29,430 nucleotides of DNA, taken from positions 1 to 29,430 of the forward strand of contig CAKRJM010000003.1 in assembly GCA_934351765.1 (NCBI GenBank), in the 5' to 3' direction. The first letter of the stretch is position 1. Each line of letters begins with the position of its first letter. Positions 21,558 to 29,430 of the stretch are shown in pieces. The notes under the pieces are model-generated. The model searched no databases and had not been told where the DNA came from. It was given only the letters and a program-made list of their open reading frames with translations. Origin of the DNA: an uncultured Lachnospiraceae bacterium. GTDB lineage: Bacteria; Bacillota; Clostridia; Lachnospirales; Lachnospiraceae. Made by a program: the position numbers and the translations under genes.

Positions 21558-23759
21558 CTATTCCATATCCATCTGGAACAGGAGCTGTCTGTCCCACACG
21601 GCTGTTTCGATCGTTCGTTTGATGTCCAGAAGCGATTCCTCCTCCTGGCATTTCAGCGTGATCTGGAACCGATAGCTGTCCTTGAGCTTTGAAACGGCCG
21701 CCGGAGCCGGACCGATGATCTCCAGCTCCTCTTCCGCATGCTCCGCCAGCTTTCCGATTGCTTCCACCGCGCTTCTGGCTGCCGCTTCGTCCTCTGCACT
21801 TACAAGGATCGAGAGCATGTGGCACAAAGGCGGATAATGAAGAAGCTGCCGGTAAAGGATCTCATGCCAGTAAAAGCCCTCATAATCCTGGCTGGCGGCC
21901 GCCTCGATGCTGTAATGATCGGGAGCATAGCTCTGGATCACCACCGTTCCGGGAAACCGGTCACGCCCGGCCCGGCCAGCCGCCTGGGTTAACAGCTCGA
22001 AGGTCCGCTCTCCCGACTCGTAGCCACCGGCATAAAGGGAAAGATCCGCCGCCAGGATACCCACCAGCGTCACTCTGGGAAAATCGTGTCCTTTCACGAT
22101 CATCTGAGTTCCCACTAAAATATCGGCTTTTCCGTCGGCAAAGGCTGACAGGATCGCATCATGACTCCCCTTCCTTGAGGTAGTGTCCATGTCCATGCGC
22201 AGCACCCTCGCTTCGGGAAACCGCTCCGTTACCAGCTGCTCCACCTTCTGGGTTCCTGTCCCGAATCCGGCAATGTAGCGGGATCCGCAGGATGGACAGG
22301 CTTTGGGGATCGGCTCCGTATGTCCGCAGTAGTGACAATGAAGCTTTCCGTCCCGGTGAGCCTTCAGGCTCACATCGCAGTGCGGACATTTGATGGCCTC
22401 TCCGCAGGAGCGGCAGGATACAAACCCGGAATAGCCTCTCCGGTTTAAAAACAGCAGCACCTGTTCCTTTCTGGCCAAGGTCTCTTCGATCCGCTCGGTC
22501 AGCTTCCGGCTGAAAATACTCCGGTTCCCGGCCTTCAGTTCCTCTCTCAGATCCACCACCTCCACCGCAGGAAGGCTGCTGTTTTCCCTGGCTCTCGTCT
22601 TCATCTCAAACAGATGATAGATCCCGTTCTGAGCCTTATAATAGGTAGATGCCAGTGGTGTTGCCGACCCCAGCACCACCATACCGCCGGACAGCCGGCA
22701 CCGTTCCACCGCCGTTTCCTCTGCCCGGTAGCGGGGCGCCGTCTCGCTTTTATAGGCCGGTTCATGCTCCTCATCGATGATGACCAGTCCAAGATCAGGA
22801 AATGGCGTAAACAGCGCTGATCTCGGCCCGATCATAATATCCAGCTTTCCGGCCCGTGCCCTGGCGATCTGATCACTCTTCTCTCCCGCAGACATACGGG
22901 AATGGATCACCGAAACCCGATCACCGAACTCCCGGTAAAACCGCATGACTGTCTGCCAGGTGAGAGCAATCTCCGGGATCAGCACGATGGCCTGCTTTCC
23001 CTCCTCCTGCACATGACGGATCAGCTCCATATAAACCTCGGTTTTTCCGCTCCCTGTAACACCGTAAAGAAGGCTGGGACGCCGGTCTCCCTCCCAGACA
23101 CGGATCAGCCCGTCCACGGCCGCCTGCTGCTCATCTGTCAGCCGGATCTTTTTCTGCTCCTTTTTCATGCCGCGAATGGGATTCCGATCCTGCACCTCTG
23201 TTTCAATACGGCAGAGTCCCTGATCCAGAAACAGCTGAAAAGAAGCTTTCGTGACCCGCAGCTTCTGCAGCACCATCTCATAAGGCAGAACCCGGTCGCT
23301 CAACAAGGCCTCCAGAAACCGGACCCGTGCCTTCTGTTTTTTCTTTTTATAAAGCTCCAGTGCCTCTTCCACCGCTTCCGTATCCGCGGTCCGCACCAGA
23401 TACCGCTTTTCCACCGGCTTCATCCGCTGTTTCATAGGCAGAACTGTTTTCAGGGCCTGGATCATGGTAGAGCCGTAATAGTCCTTTAACCATGCCGCCA
23501 GCCGTACAAGCTGGCCTTCGATCGGAAGATTCTCCTCCCAGACCGAATCAATCTCCTTGATTTTTTCCGGGTCAAACTCCGGCGTATCGGAAAAGCCGAT
23601 CACATAGCCGTCCCGCAGGGTATTTCCCTTTCCGAACGGCACCCGCACACATGTCCCGGCCATCAGGCTTTCCCGCAGTGCCTCCGGGATCCGATATTGA
23701 AATGTCCGGTCCACCGCCTTGTGGACAATGTCGATGATGACGTCTGCGTATTCTGCCAT
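21558..23759 (-). CDS. priA: Primosomal protein N', replication restart helicase
   Basis: A 733-residue 3'-5' DNA helicase that reloads the replisome at stalled forks. An N-terminal 3' DNA-binding domain (about 1-110) and winged helix precede the helicase core, with Walker A GVTGSGKT (233-240) and Walker B DEEH (329-332). A zinc-binding insertion carries eight cysteines at 449, 452, 458, 461, 475, 478, 488 and 491. GTQMIVKGHDFPRV and QAAGRAGR are the later helicase motifs. Length is essentially that of E. coli PriA. AAGGAG precedes the ATG; the 76-nt gap after murF holds two small perfect hairpins. Confidence 0.97.
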   Translation of the reverse strand: MAEYADVIIDIVHKAVDRTFQYRIPEALRESLMAGTCVRVPFGKGNTLRDGYVIGFSDTPEFDPEKIKEIDSVWEENLPIEGQLVRLAAWLKDYYGSTMIQALKTVLPMKQRMKPVEKRYLVRTADTEAVEEALELYKKKKQKARVRFLEALLSDRVLPYEMVLQKLRVTKASFQLFLDQGLCRIETEVQDRNPIRGMKKEQKKIRLTDEQQAAVDGLIRVWEGDRRPSLLYGVTGSGKTEVYMELIRHVQEEGKQAIVLIPEIALTWQTVMRFYREFGDRVSVIHSRMSAGEKSDQIARARAGKLDIMIGPRSALFTPFPDLGLVIIDEEHEPAYKSETAPRYRAEETAVERCRLSGGMVVLGSATPLASTYYKAQNGIYHLFEMKTRARENSSLPAVEVVDLREELKAGNRSIFSRKLTERIEETLARKEQVLLFLNRRGYSGFVSCRSCGEAIKCPHCDVSLKAHRDGKLHCHYCGHTEPIPKACPSCGSRYIAGFGTGTQKVEQLVTERFPEARVLRMDMDTTSRKGSHDAILSAFADGKADILVGTQMIVKGHDFPRVTLVGILAADLSLYAGGYESGERTFELLTQAAGRAGRDRFPGTVVIQSYAPDHYSIEAAASQDYEGFYWHEILYRQLLHYPPLCHMLSILVSAEDEAAARSAVEAIGKLAEHAEEELEIIGPAPAAVSKLKDSYRFQITLKCQEEESLLDIKRTIETAVWDRQLLFQMDME

Positions 23760-23835
23760 CTGTTCTCCTTATGCTCCCCGCTGTTATGCAGCGTATTCCG
23801 CCGTTTCCGGCAGTATTTCCCCGCCCGGTTCCGAT

Positions 23836-25206
23836 TTATGCCTCCCGCAGTGCAGTCACCAGTTCTCCCAGATGCATGCTGTTGGAGCCTTTGAATAATA
23901 CCAGATCTCCGGCCTTAATCTCCGTTTTTAAATACTCCAGTGCCGTCTGGTTATCCTTAAAATACCGGACCTTGGTATGGCCGTCTCCCTGTTCGGAAAG
24001 ACCTCTTCCGATTTCCCCGGCCCGTTCTCCGATGCAGACCAGTATCTCCGGTGCCTGATCTGCCAGGGCACTGCCCACCTCATAATGGAAGCGCAGGCTG
24101 TTTTCTCCCAGCTCCAGCATATCTGCCAGAACAGCGATTTTTCTTCCCGATGCTTCCATTTCATGAAGCACGCTAGCTGCGGCTTTCATGGAATCGGGGC
24201 TTGCATTGTAGGTATCATCAATGACCGTAAAATCCCGGATCTTTTCGATCTGCTGACGGTTTTTGAAGCCCCTGAAATGGGACAGGGCTTCTGCCGCTTC
24301 CGCCATGGGGATTTCCCAGACAGAGGCTGCCGCCAGAGCGGCCAGCGCATTCATCACCATATGCTTTCCCATGACGGGGAGCATGACACGAAGCCGCTCC
24401 TCTCCATGGACTGCCGTAAACTCCGTTCCGTCGGAGGTCACCTCCATCTCCTCTGCCCGAAACTCGTTCTGTTCACCAAAGCCGTAGAAGATCCGGTGGA
24501 ATCCGCACTCCTCCACGGAGCCTAAAAAGGGATCGTCTCCGTTTAAGATCAGCGCACTGCCCGGCTTCATATGGGACGTGATCTGAAATTTTTCCTTAAA
24601 TATATTTTCCTGGCTTCCCAGCTGCTCGATATGAGCCACGCCAATGTTGGTCATAACAGCCGCCTGCGGCCTTGCAATAGAAGAAAGGACCTCCATCTCC
24701 CCGAAATCGCTCATACCCATTTCCAGAACGGCAAGCTGATCCTCTCCCGTCATCTCCGTCATGGTAACGGGAAGTCCGATATCACTGTTGAAATTCTTCG
24801 AGGTACGGAACACCCGGAATCTCGCGCCCAGCGCCGCAGCCACCATCTCTCTTGTGGTGGTTTTTCCCACGCTTCCGGTGACACCTACCACGGGGATTCC
24901 CATACGCTCTCCGTAGTCTCTTCCCACAGCCTGAAGGGCTTTCAGGGTGTCGTCCACCTGGATCCAGGCAGCTCCGGGAAGCGGCTCCGTTTTCCGGCTG
25001 GAAAACACCGCCGCCGCGCCGTTCTCAATGGCCTGTGCCAGGTAATCATGGGCATCGGAGTGCTCTCCGATCAAGGGCACAAAGAGGTCGTTTCCTTTCA
25101 TTTCTCTGGAATCAATGCTTACATGACGGATGAGCTGCTCCGGATCTCCGGATAGCAGCCGTCCGCCTGATGCCCGCACCAGATCCTTTACCGCTGTCTG
25201 TTCCAT
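23836..25206 (-). CDS. murF: UDP-N-acetylmuramoyl-tripeptide--D-alanyl-D-alanine ligase
   Basis: A 456-residue Mur ligase that adds D-Ala-D-Ala to the UDP-MurNAc-tripeptide, the last cytoplasmic step of stem peptide assembly. The N-terminal substrate domain has SIDSREMKGNDLFVPL. The ATP P-loop is VGVTGSVGKTTTREM (107-121), followed by SKNFNSDIGLPVT and LEMGMSDFGEM, the MurF-specific pattern. The C-terminal domain carries VIDDTYNASPDSM and KGSNSMHLGELV. The ATG at 25206 has GAGG 5 nt upstream. It follows murE by 49 nt. Confidence 0.97.
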   Translation of the reverse strand: MEQTAVKDLVRASGGRLLSGDPEQLIRHVSIDSREMKGNDLFVPLIGEHSDAHDYLAQAIENGAAAVFSSRKTEPLPGAAWIQVDDTLKALQAVGRDYGERMGIPVVGVTGSVGKTTTREMVAAALGARFRVFRTSKNFNSDIGLPVTMTEMTGEDQLAVLEMGMSDFGEMEVLSSIARPQAAVMTNIGVAHIEQLGSQENIFKEKFQITSHMKPGSALILNGDDPFLGSVEECGFHRIFYGFGEQNEFRAEEMEVTSDGTEFTAVHGEERLRVMLPVMGKHMVMNALAALAAASVWEIPMAEAAEALSHFRGFKNRQQIEKIRDFTVIDDTYNASPDSMKAAASVLHEMEASGRKIAVLADMLELGENSLRFHYEVGSALADQAPEILVCIGERAGEIGRGLSEQGDGHTKVRYFKDNQTALEYLKTEIKAGDLVLFKGSNSMHLGELVTALREA

Positions 25207-25255
25207 ATTTTCCTCTTTTCCGGCGCTCCCGGCGCCTGTTTATTCTGTAAACCGG

Positions 25256-26752
25256 TCATCTGTATAAGTGCACCGCCCGTTCCAGCTCTTCCCGGTCGGA
25301 AAAGTGGAGCCGGACACCCTTTGTTTCCTGATAGGTTTCGTGACCCTTTCCGATCACGGCGATGATATCACCGCATTTTCCATGGCGCACCGCATAGCCG
25401 ATGGCTTCCCTCCGGTCTGCAATGACCTCATAACGGCCTGCTGTCCCGGAAAATCCCGCTTCCACCTCCGATAAGATCTCGGAAAGCGGTTCCTCTCTGG
25501 AATTATCCGAGGTTAAGATCGACAGATCCGCCCAGGTTCCTGCCGCCCGCCCCATGCCGAAGCGCCGCAGCTTTGAACGGTTTCCTCCACAGCCGAACAC
25601 ACAGATGAGCCGACGCGGTTCATATCTTCGCAGCGTTGAAAGCAGGCTCTCCATGCTGGCTTCGTTATGGGCATAATCCACGATGAGCCACAGATGGCTT
25701 ATGCCCGGAACCAGCTCCATACGCCCCGGTACATGAACATTTCTCAGAGCTCCCGCCGCCGTCATCGGATTTATGCCAAGAGCTCCCGCCGCCGCAATAG
25801 CCGCCAGACTGTTTTGGATGTTATAGATCCCCGGAAGCGGCAGAAAGACGCTTCCAAGCTCTTTTCCTTTTTTTAACAGACGATATTCGCATCCCAGCAT
25901 ATCCGCCGTCTTATAATGCTCCGGCTTCACCGCCCGGTATTCGCCGGACTCCATCCCGTATTCCACCACCGGCCCAGCCACATGGGTACGGATCTCTCCG
26001 GCATAAGGATCCTCCCGGTTGATGATCCCGATGCCACACTGGGAAAACAGCCGGCTCTTCTGATGAAGATAATCCCTGAAATCCTCATGCTCCCCCGGCC
26101 CGATGTGGTCCGGCGACAGATTTGTGAAGATCCCGCAGGTAAAAAACAGTCCTGCTGTCCGCTCTGTCCGAACCGCCTGGGACGAGACCTCCATAACTAC
26201 GTGCGTACAGCCAAGCTCCCGCATGCAGGCAAGAAGCCGCTGTAATTCATGGGCCTCCGGTGTCGTGTGTGACAGTTCCCACTTATGCTCCTTAAAAAAG
26301 GCTCCGTTGGTGCCGATCATGCCTGCCGCATGACCTGCCTTCTTTAAAATTTCCCACAGCATAAAGGCTGTAGTGGTCTTTCCCTTTGTGCCGGTCACAG
26401 CCACCGACACCATGCTGCGGAGCGGATAACCGTAAAATGCCGCCGCCAGCAGCGAAAACACCTTTCTGGTATTTTCAAACACCAGAAGCGGCGCAGTGAT
26501 CTGCCCGCTCCGATGCTTCTCGATAAGCGTTTCCGTAACCGGACTGTTTGTTTCGAGAGCCAGGGCCGCCGCTCCGCGTGTGAGCGCCTCCCCGGCAAAT
26601 TCATGACCATCCCGGTGAAACCCGTTCAGACACACAAACAGATCGCCCGGCTTTACCTCCCTGGAATCACAGGTGATCCCCGTCAGTTCGGTCCCGGGAT
26701 CTCCCAGGAGCCGCACATATCCCACATGGGAAAGCAGACTGCTGATCTTCAT
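25256..26752 (-). CDS. murE: UDP-N-acetylmuramyl-tripeptide synthetase (MurE-type)
   Basis: A 498-residue Mur ligase that adds the third stem amino acid to UDP-MurNAc-L-Ala-D-Glu. The open frame runs up to 26845, but the ATG at 26750-26752 gives the family N-terminus MKISSLLSHV and has GGAG 6 nt upstream, so I use it. Seen are ITCDSREVKPGDLFV, P-loop GTKGKTT (121-127), HTTPE (162-166), EVSSQAV, the carbamylated-Lys region K232 in LHQKSRLF, and YAHNEASM. The specificity motif reads DNSR (416-419), where meso-diaminopimelate enzymes have DNPR; the Arg that contacts the second carboxylate is kept, so meso-DAP is likely but not certain. NLSPDHIGPGEHEDF is also a variant of the common NLTxDHLD region. 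Confidence 0.92.
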   Translation of the reverse strand: MKISSLLSHVGYVRLLGDPGTELTGITCDSREVKPGDLFVCLNGFHRDGHEFAGEALTRGAAALALETNSPVTETLIEKHRSGQITAPLLVFENTRKVFSLLAAAFYGYPLRSMVSVAVTGTKGKTTTAFMLWEILKKAGHAAGMIGTNGAFFKEHKWELSHTTPEAHELQRLLACMRELGCTHVVMEVSSQAVRTERTAGLFFTCGIFTNLSPDHIGPGEHEDFRDYLHQKSRLFSQCGIGIINREDPYAGEIRTHVAGPVVEYGMESGEYRAVKPEHYKTADMLGCEYRLLKKGKELGSVFLPLPGIYNIQNSLAAIAAAGALGINPMTAAGALRNVHVPGRMELVPGISHLWLIVDYAHNEASMESLLSTLRRYEPRRLICVFGCGGNRSKLRRFGMGRAAGTWADLSILTSDNSREEPLSEILSEVEAGFSGTAGRYEVIADRREAIGYAVRHGKCGDIIAVIGKGHETYQETKGVRLHFSDREELERAVHLYR

Positions 26753-26874
26753 TCCCCGCTCCGCAAATGATTCTCCCTGTATTCTATGCAGGAACCTGAA
26801 AAGGGGGAAGACGTCTCTCTGCCTTTCCTTCATTTGATGCGCCATTTTTCGGAATCGATCCGATGAAACAGCCT

Positions 26875-29430
26875 TTATCGTCCGAGATATGCCTCAAATT
26901 CCTCCGGTGTCATCTGGATCTTTCTGGGCTTTGTGCCCTCCTCCGGGCCGACCACACCTGCCGCTGCAAGCTGATCCATGATCCGGGCTGCCCGATTAAA
27001 GCCAACCTTAAAGGCCCGCTGGATCATGCCGATGGATGCCTTTTCCTTTTTGATCAGAAACCTGCCTGCATCTGCGAAATATTCGTCCTGCTCTTCACCG
27101 GTGCCTCCCTCGCCTGAAGACGGAGAAGAAATCCTCGTCTCCATCTCCTGGCTGTACTGGGTATCGGTGTTGTCAGTTAAAAATTTCACCACAGCCGAAA
27201 CCTCTTCATCGGAAACAAACGCCCCCTGGACACGCTCCGGCTTGGGGTAGCCTGACGGATAAAAAAGCATATCACCACGGCCGAGGAGCTTTTCGGCTCC
27301 GTTGATGTCGATAATGGTCCGGGAATCCACGCCCGATGACACGGCAAAGGCGATCCGGGACGGCACATTGGCCTTGATCAGTCCCGTGATGACATTGACT
27401 GAGGGACGCTGAGTCGCCAGCACCAGATGAAGCCCGGCAGCTCTCGCCATCTGAGCCAGACGGCAGATGGCACTTTCCACATCACCCGGTGCCACCATCA
27501 TCAGATCGGCCAGCTCGTCCACGATGATGACGATCTGGGGAAGGGGAACAAAATTCTCTCCGTCCTCCTCCCTCCGCCTTTCATTATAGCCCTTCAGATC
27601 ACGGACGTTGTACTCCGCAAATTTTTTATACCGGTCGGTCATCTCCGCCACGGCCCAGTTCAGTGCTCCGGCCGCCTTCTTCGGATCCGTCACAACCGGG
27701 ATCATCAGATGTGGAATTCCATTATAAACACTTAACTCAACCACCTTGGGATCGACCATGAGAAGCTTCACCTCCGACGGATCTGCCTTATAAAGAATGC
27801 TCATGATCAGGGTATTGATGCAGACCGATTTTCCGGAGCCGGTTGCTCCGGCGATCAGCAGATGGGGCATTTTCGCCAGGTCGGTCACCACGGCCTTGCC
27901 GCTGATGTCGCGTCCTACGGCAAAGGCCAGCTTGGACGGATGCTTCACAAAGGCATCGGATTCCAGCACATCGCGAAGGGACACCACCAGCTTTTCTTTA
28001 TTGGGCACCTCAATGCCCACTGCCGATTTTCCGGAGATCGGCGCTTCGATCCGGATATCCGCCGCTGCAAGGCTCAGCTTGATATCATCCTGCAGGCCCA
28101 CGATCTTGCTTACCTTCACGCCCTGCTCCGGTGTCAGCTCATATCGGGTCACAGACGGACCGCAGCTGATGTCATGGACCTTGACACCCACGCCGAAGTT
28201 CCTGAGGGTCTGTTCCAGCTTAAGGGCAGTCTCCTTCAGTTCCTCGTCTCCGCTGCGCCGTCCGCCGCCGTCCCGCTTCAATAACCGCAGCGGCGGCTTC
28301 ACATACGGTCTTGCCGGCTTTTCCGGCTTCGGCGGTGTTACCGGCTCCGCCGTTCCGTTTCCGCTTCGGGCGGCCGCAATCCCGGCTCCTGCACGGCTTC
28401 CGCCCGTTCCGTGTTCCACACTCCGGCTTCCGCCCGTTCCGGGTTCCACACTCCGGCTTCCGTCCCTGTGCTGTCCGGGTTCTGCGCTTCGTTCTTCTGC
28501 CTCTCTGCGCTCTTTCGCCGCCTGCTGCCGCTTTGCAGTCAGCGGATCCAGCTCGGTAGGATCATTTTCCACCTCGATGATCTTTCCGGTGGCTGTCATC
28601 ACCCGGCGGGTATCTCCCGAATTCTCATTCTTGGATTCCAACTCCGTTATAGAATCCGTCTGTGTTTTCACAGGTTTCTCTGTTTTCCAGGTATAGTCCG
28701 TCTCGGGAGGATTATTCTCCGGGATCCGCCAGTTCTTCGGCGCTTCCTCGGTTTTCTCCACCTGCTCCTGAACCGCACTCTGGATTCCGCGGATCCAGTC
28801 CGGCTCCGCTTCCGGCTCATTTTGGAACTCCTTCTCATGGGAAACCGGAATGTCCGCTTCAACCGGCGCCTCTGCATTAGATCCCGTCGTCTCCCAGGGA
28901 AGGTCTTCCTCCTCGGCATAGATCGTTTCCGAGGGATCCTCCTCCCGCCATACCTGCTCGGTCCGCTCATCTTCTCTTCGGATCCGGTACATGGGAACCG
29001 GTTCCTGATCCAGCTCCTCTAATTCCGATAAGGTACGGCCAACCTTCGCCGCCATTAACGGCTCCTGCTTTCCGTCATGCCGTCCGCCGTCTGCCGCAGA
29101 TGCGATTTCTGTTCCGAATATGCCTGTTCCGGCCGCTTTCGTTTCCTCTTTCGTTTTCTCTTCCGCTTCTTCTGTTTCGTTTTTTTCCGCCGCCCCGGTC
29201 ATACCATGGATCCTGCCGGTAAATACCGGCGGTTCCTCGTTTGCCGCCTGAATTCCGCGTTCTGCTACTCCGCTCTCTTCCTGAGCTTCCTCCGGAAGCT
29301 CAACATCCAGCGACACGCCCCGTACCTTCCGGTCTGCCCGCATGGCCCGGCGCTCCTCCGCCCGCGCCGCATGAAGCTCCTGCCGTCTCGCCAGATCCTC
29401 CTTTGCTGTGGTATAAACCTTCCGGCTTCC
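26875..29430 (-). CDS. ftsK: DNA translocase FtsK/SpoIIIE family, partial (5' end cut by window edge)
   Basis: The frame remains open to the right edge, 29 codons beyond the first in-window ATG (29343), so the start and the N-terminal membrane domain are outside. What is visible is a 400-residue Glu-rich linker, then the motor. The beta domain carries Walker A GATGSGKS (complement of 27826-27849), [33 protein letters not shown] (Walker B) and [20 protein letters not shown]. The C-terminal gamma winged helix ([21 protein letters not shown]) reads polarity sequences on DNA. The protein pumps chromosomal DNA at the septum for terminus segregation or sporulation. It lies 122 nt upstream of murE. 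Confidence 0.95.
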   Translation of the reverse strand, partial: GSRKVYTTAKEDLARRQELHAARAEERRAMRADRKVRGVSLDVELPEEAQEESGVAERGIQAANEEPPVFTGRIHGMTGAAEKNETEEAEEKTKEETKAAGTGIFGTEIASAADGGRHDGKQEPLMAAKVGRTLSELEELDQEPVPMYRIRREDERTEQVWREEDPSETIYAEEEDLPWETTGSNAEAPVEADIPVSHEKEFQNEPEAEPDWIRGIQSAVQEQVEKTEEAPKNWRIPENNPPETDYTWKTEKPVKTQTDSITELESKNENSGDTRRVMTATGKIIEVENDPTELDPLTAKRQQAAKERREAEERSAEPGQHRDGSRSVEPGTGGSRSVEHGTGGSRAGAGIAAARSGNGTAEPVTPPKPEKPARPYVKPPLRLLKRDGGGRRSGDEELKETALKLEQTLRNFGVGVKVHDISCGPSVTRYELTPEQGVKVSKIVGLQDDIKLSLAAADIRIEAPISGKSAVGIEVPNKEKLVVSLRDVLESDAFVKHPSKLAFAVGRDISGKAVVTDLAKMPHLLIAGATGSGKSVCINTLIMSILYKADPSEVKLLMVDPKVVELSVYNGIPHLMIPVVTDPKKAAGALNWAVAEMTDRYKKFAEYNVRDLKGYNERRREEDGENFVPLPQIVIIVDELADLMMVAPGDVESAICRLAQMARAAGLHLVLATQRPSVNVITGLIKANVPSRIAFAVSSGVDSRTIIDINGAEKLLGRGDMLFYPSGYPKPERVQGAFVSDEEVSAVVKFLTDNTDTQYSQEMETRISSPSSGEGGTGEEQDEYFADAGRFLIKKEKASIGMIQRAFKVGFNRAARIMDQLAAAGVVGPEEGTKPRKIQMTPEEFEAYLGR
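28394..28463 (-). repeat. 30-bp tandem repeat in the ftsK linker
   Basis: Units 28394-28423 and 28424-28453 differ at one base, and a partial third unit starts at 28454. They encode repeats of the form [10 protein letters not shown] / [10 protein letters not shown] in the flexible linker. In-frame unit length (10 codons) means copy number can change without breaking the protein. Confidence 0.85.

Noticed and set aside
21514..21825. Extended N-terminus for peptide deformylase
   Set aside because: The extra 104 codons overlap priA, are Gly/Arg-rich noise, and the family start with a good SD is at 21513.
27797..28696. 299-codon plus-strand open frame
   Set aside because: It lies wholly antisense to the FtsK motor and linker, has no family motif or ribosome binding site, and is composed of codons mirrored from a GC-rich gene.
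1..29430. CRISPR array, tRNA/rRNA, transposase, phage or defence island
   Set aside because: I looked for direct repeat-spacer patterns, tRNA-like cloverleaf or CCA ends, and integrase or transposase motifs and found none that hold up by eye; a covariance-model scan would be the decisive test.

Overview
The window is a 29.4 kb piece of bacterial chromosome. Nearly everything is coded on the minus strand; bioY is the only plus-strand gene. Gene content and order, protein style (MurE/MurF/PriA plus a PASTA kinase cluster, BirA-regulated orphan BioY, ECF S-components, TatD-associated radical SAM protein), moderately high GC and strong GGAGG ribosome binding sites point to a Firmicute of class Clostridia, most likely a Lachnospiraceae member. 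The family assignment is inference; no rRNA is present to confirm it.

Layout, following minus-strand transcription from the right edge to the left. (1) 29430-11502 is one long, tightly packed gene train: ftsK (5' end cut by the window edge), murE, murF, priA, def, fmt, a YugP-like membrane zinc peptidase, rsmB, rlmN, prpC, prkC, rsgA, rpe, thiN. Many junctions overlap by 4-8 nt or have 1-nt gaps, so translational coupling is likely. The train joins peptidoglycan precursor synthesis and chromosome segregation to replication restart, formyl-Met start/removal, rRNA modification, and the PASTA kinase/phosphatase pair. (2) 11388-10000: an ECF S-component followed by a pyridoxamine-kinase-type gene, a likely vitamin B6 uptake/salvage pair. 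(3) 9899-8711: TatD-associated radical SAM protein and Maf, coupled. (4) 8465-6592: a Cof-type HAD phosphatase and a ferredoxin-tailed aldo/keto reductase. (5) 5903-6463 (+): bioY, with a consensus promoter overlapped by a BirA operator. (6) 5541-4105: a lone L-fucose/arabinose-isomerase-family gene with its own promoter, a perfect inverted repeat near its start site and a terminator. (7) 3725-1: pyrH, frr, uppS, cdsA, dxr (3' end cut), the standard UMP kinase / ribosome recycling / isoprenoid-phospholipid operon, with a hairpin terminator or attenuator between frr and uppS.

Two GC-rich intergenic stretches (about 3830-4030 and 8510-8700) share sequence modules and strong hairpins and look like copies of a dispersed repeat family. 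I saw no tRNA, rRNA, CRISPR array, transposase, phage gene or defence system. Most of the window is conserved housekeeping DNA. The least explained parts are the intergenic repeats, the isomerase with its operator-like palindrome, the tyrosine/acid-rich segment of PrkC and the variant substrate motif in MurE.
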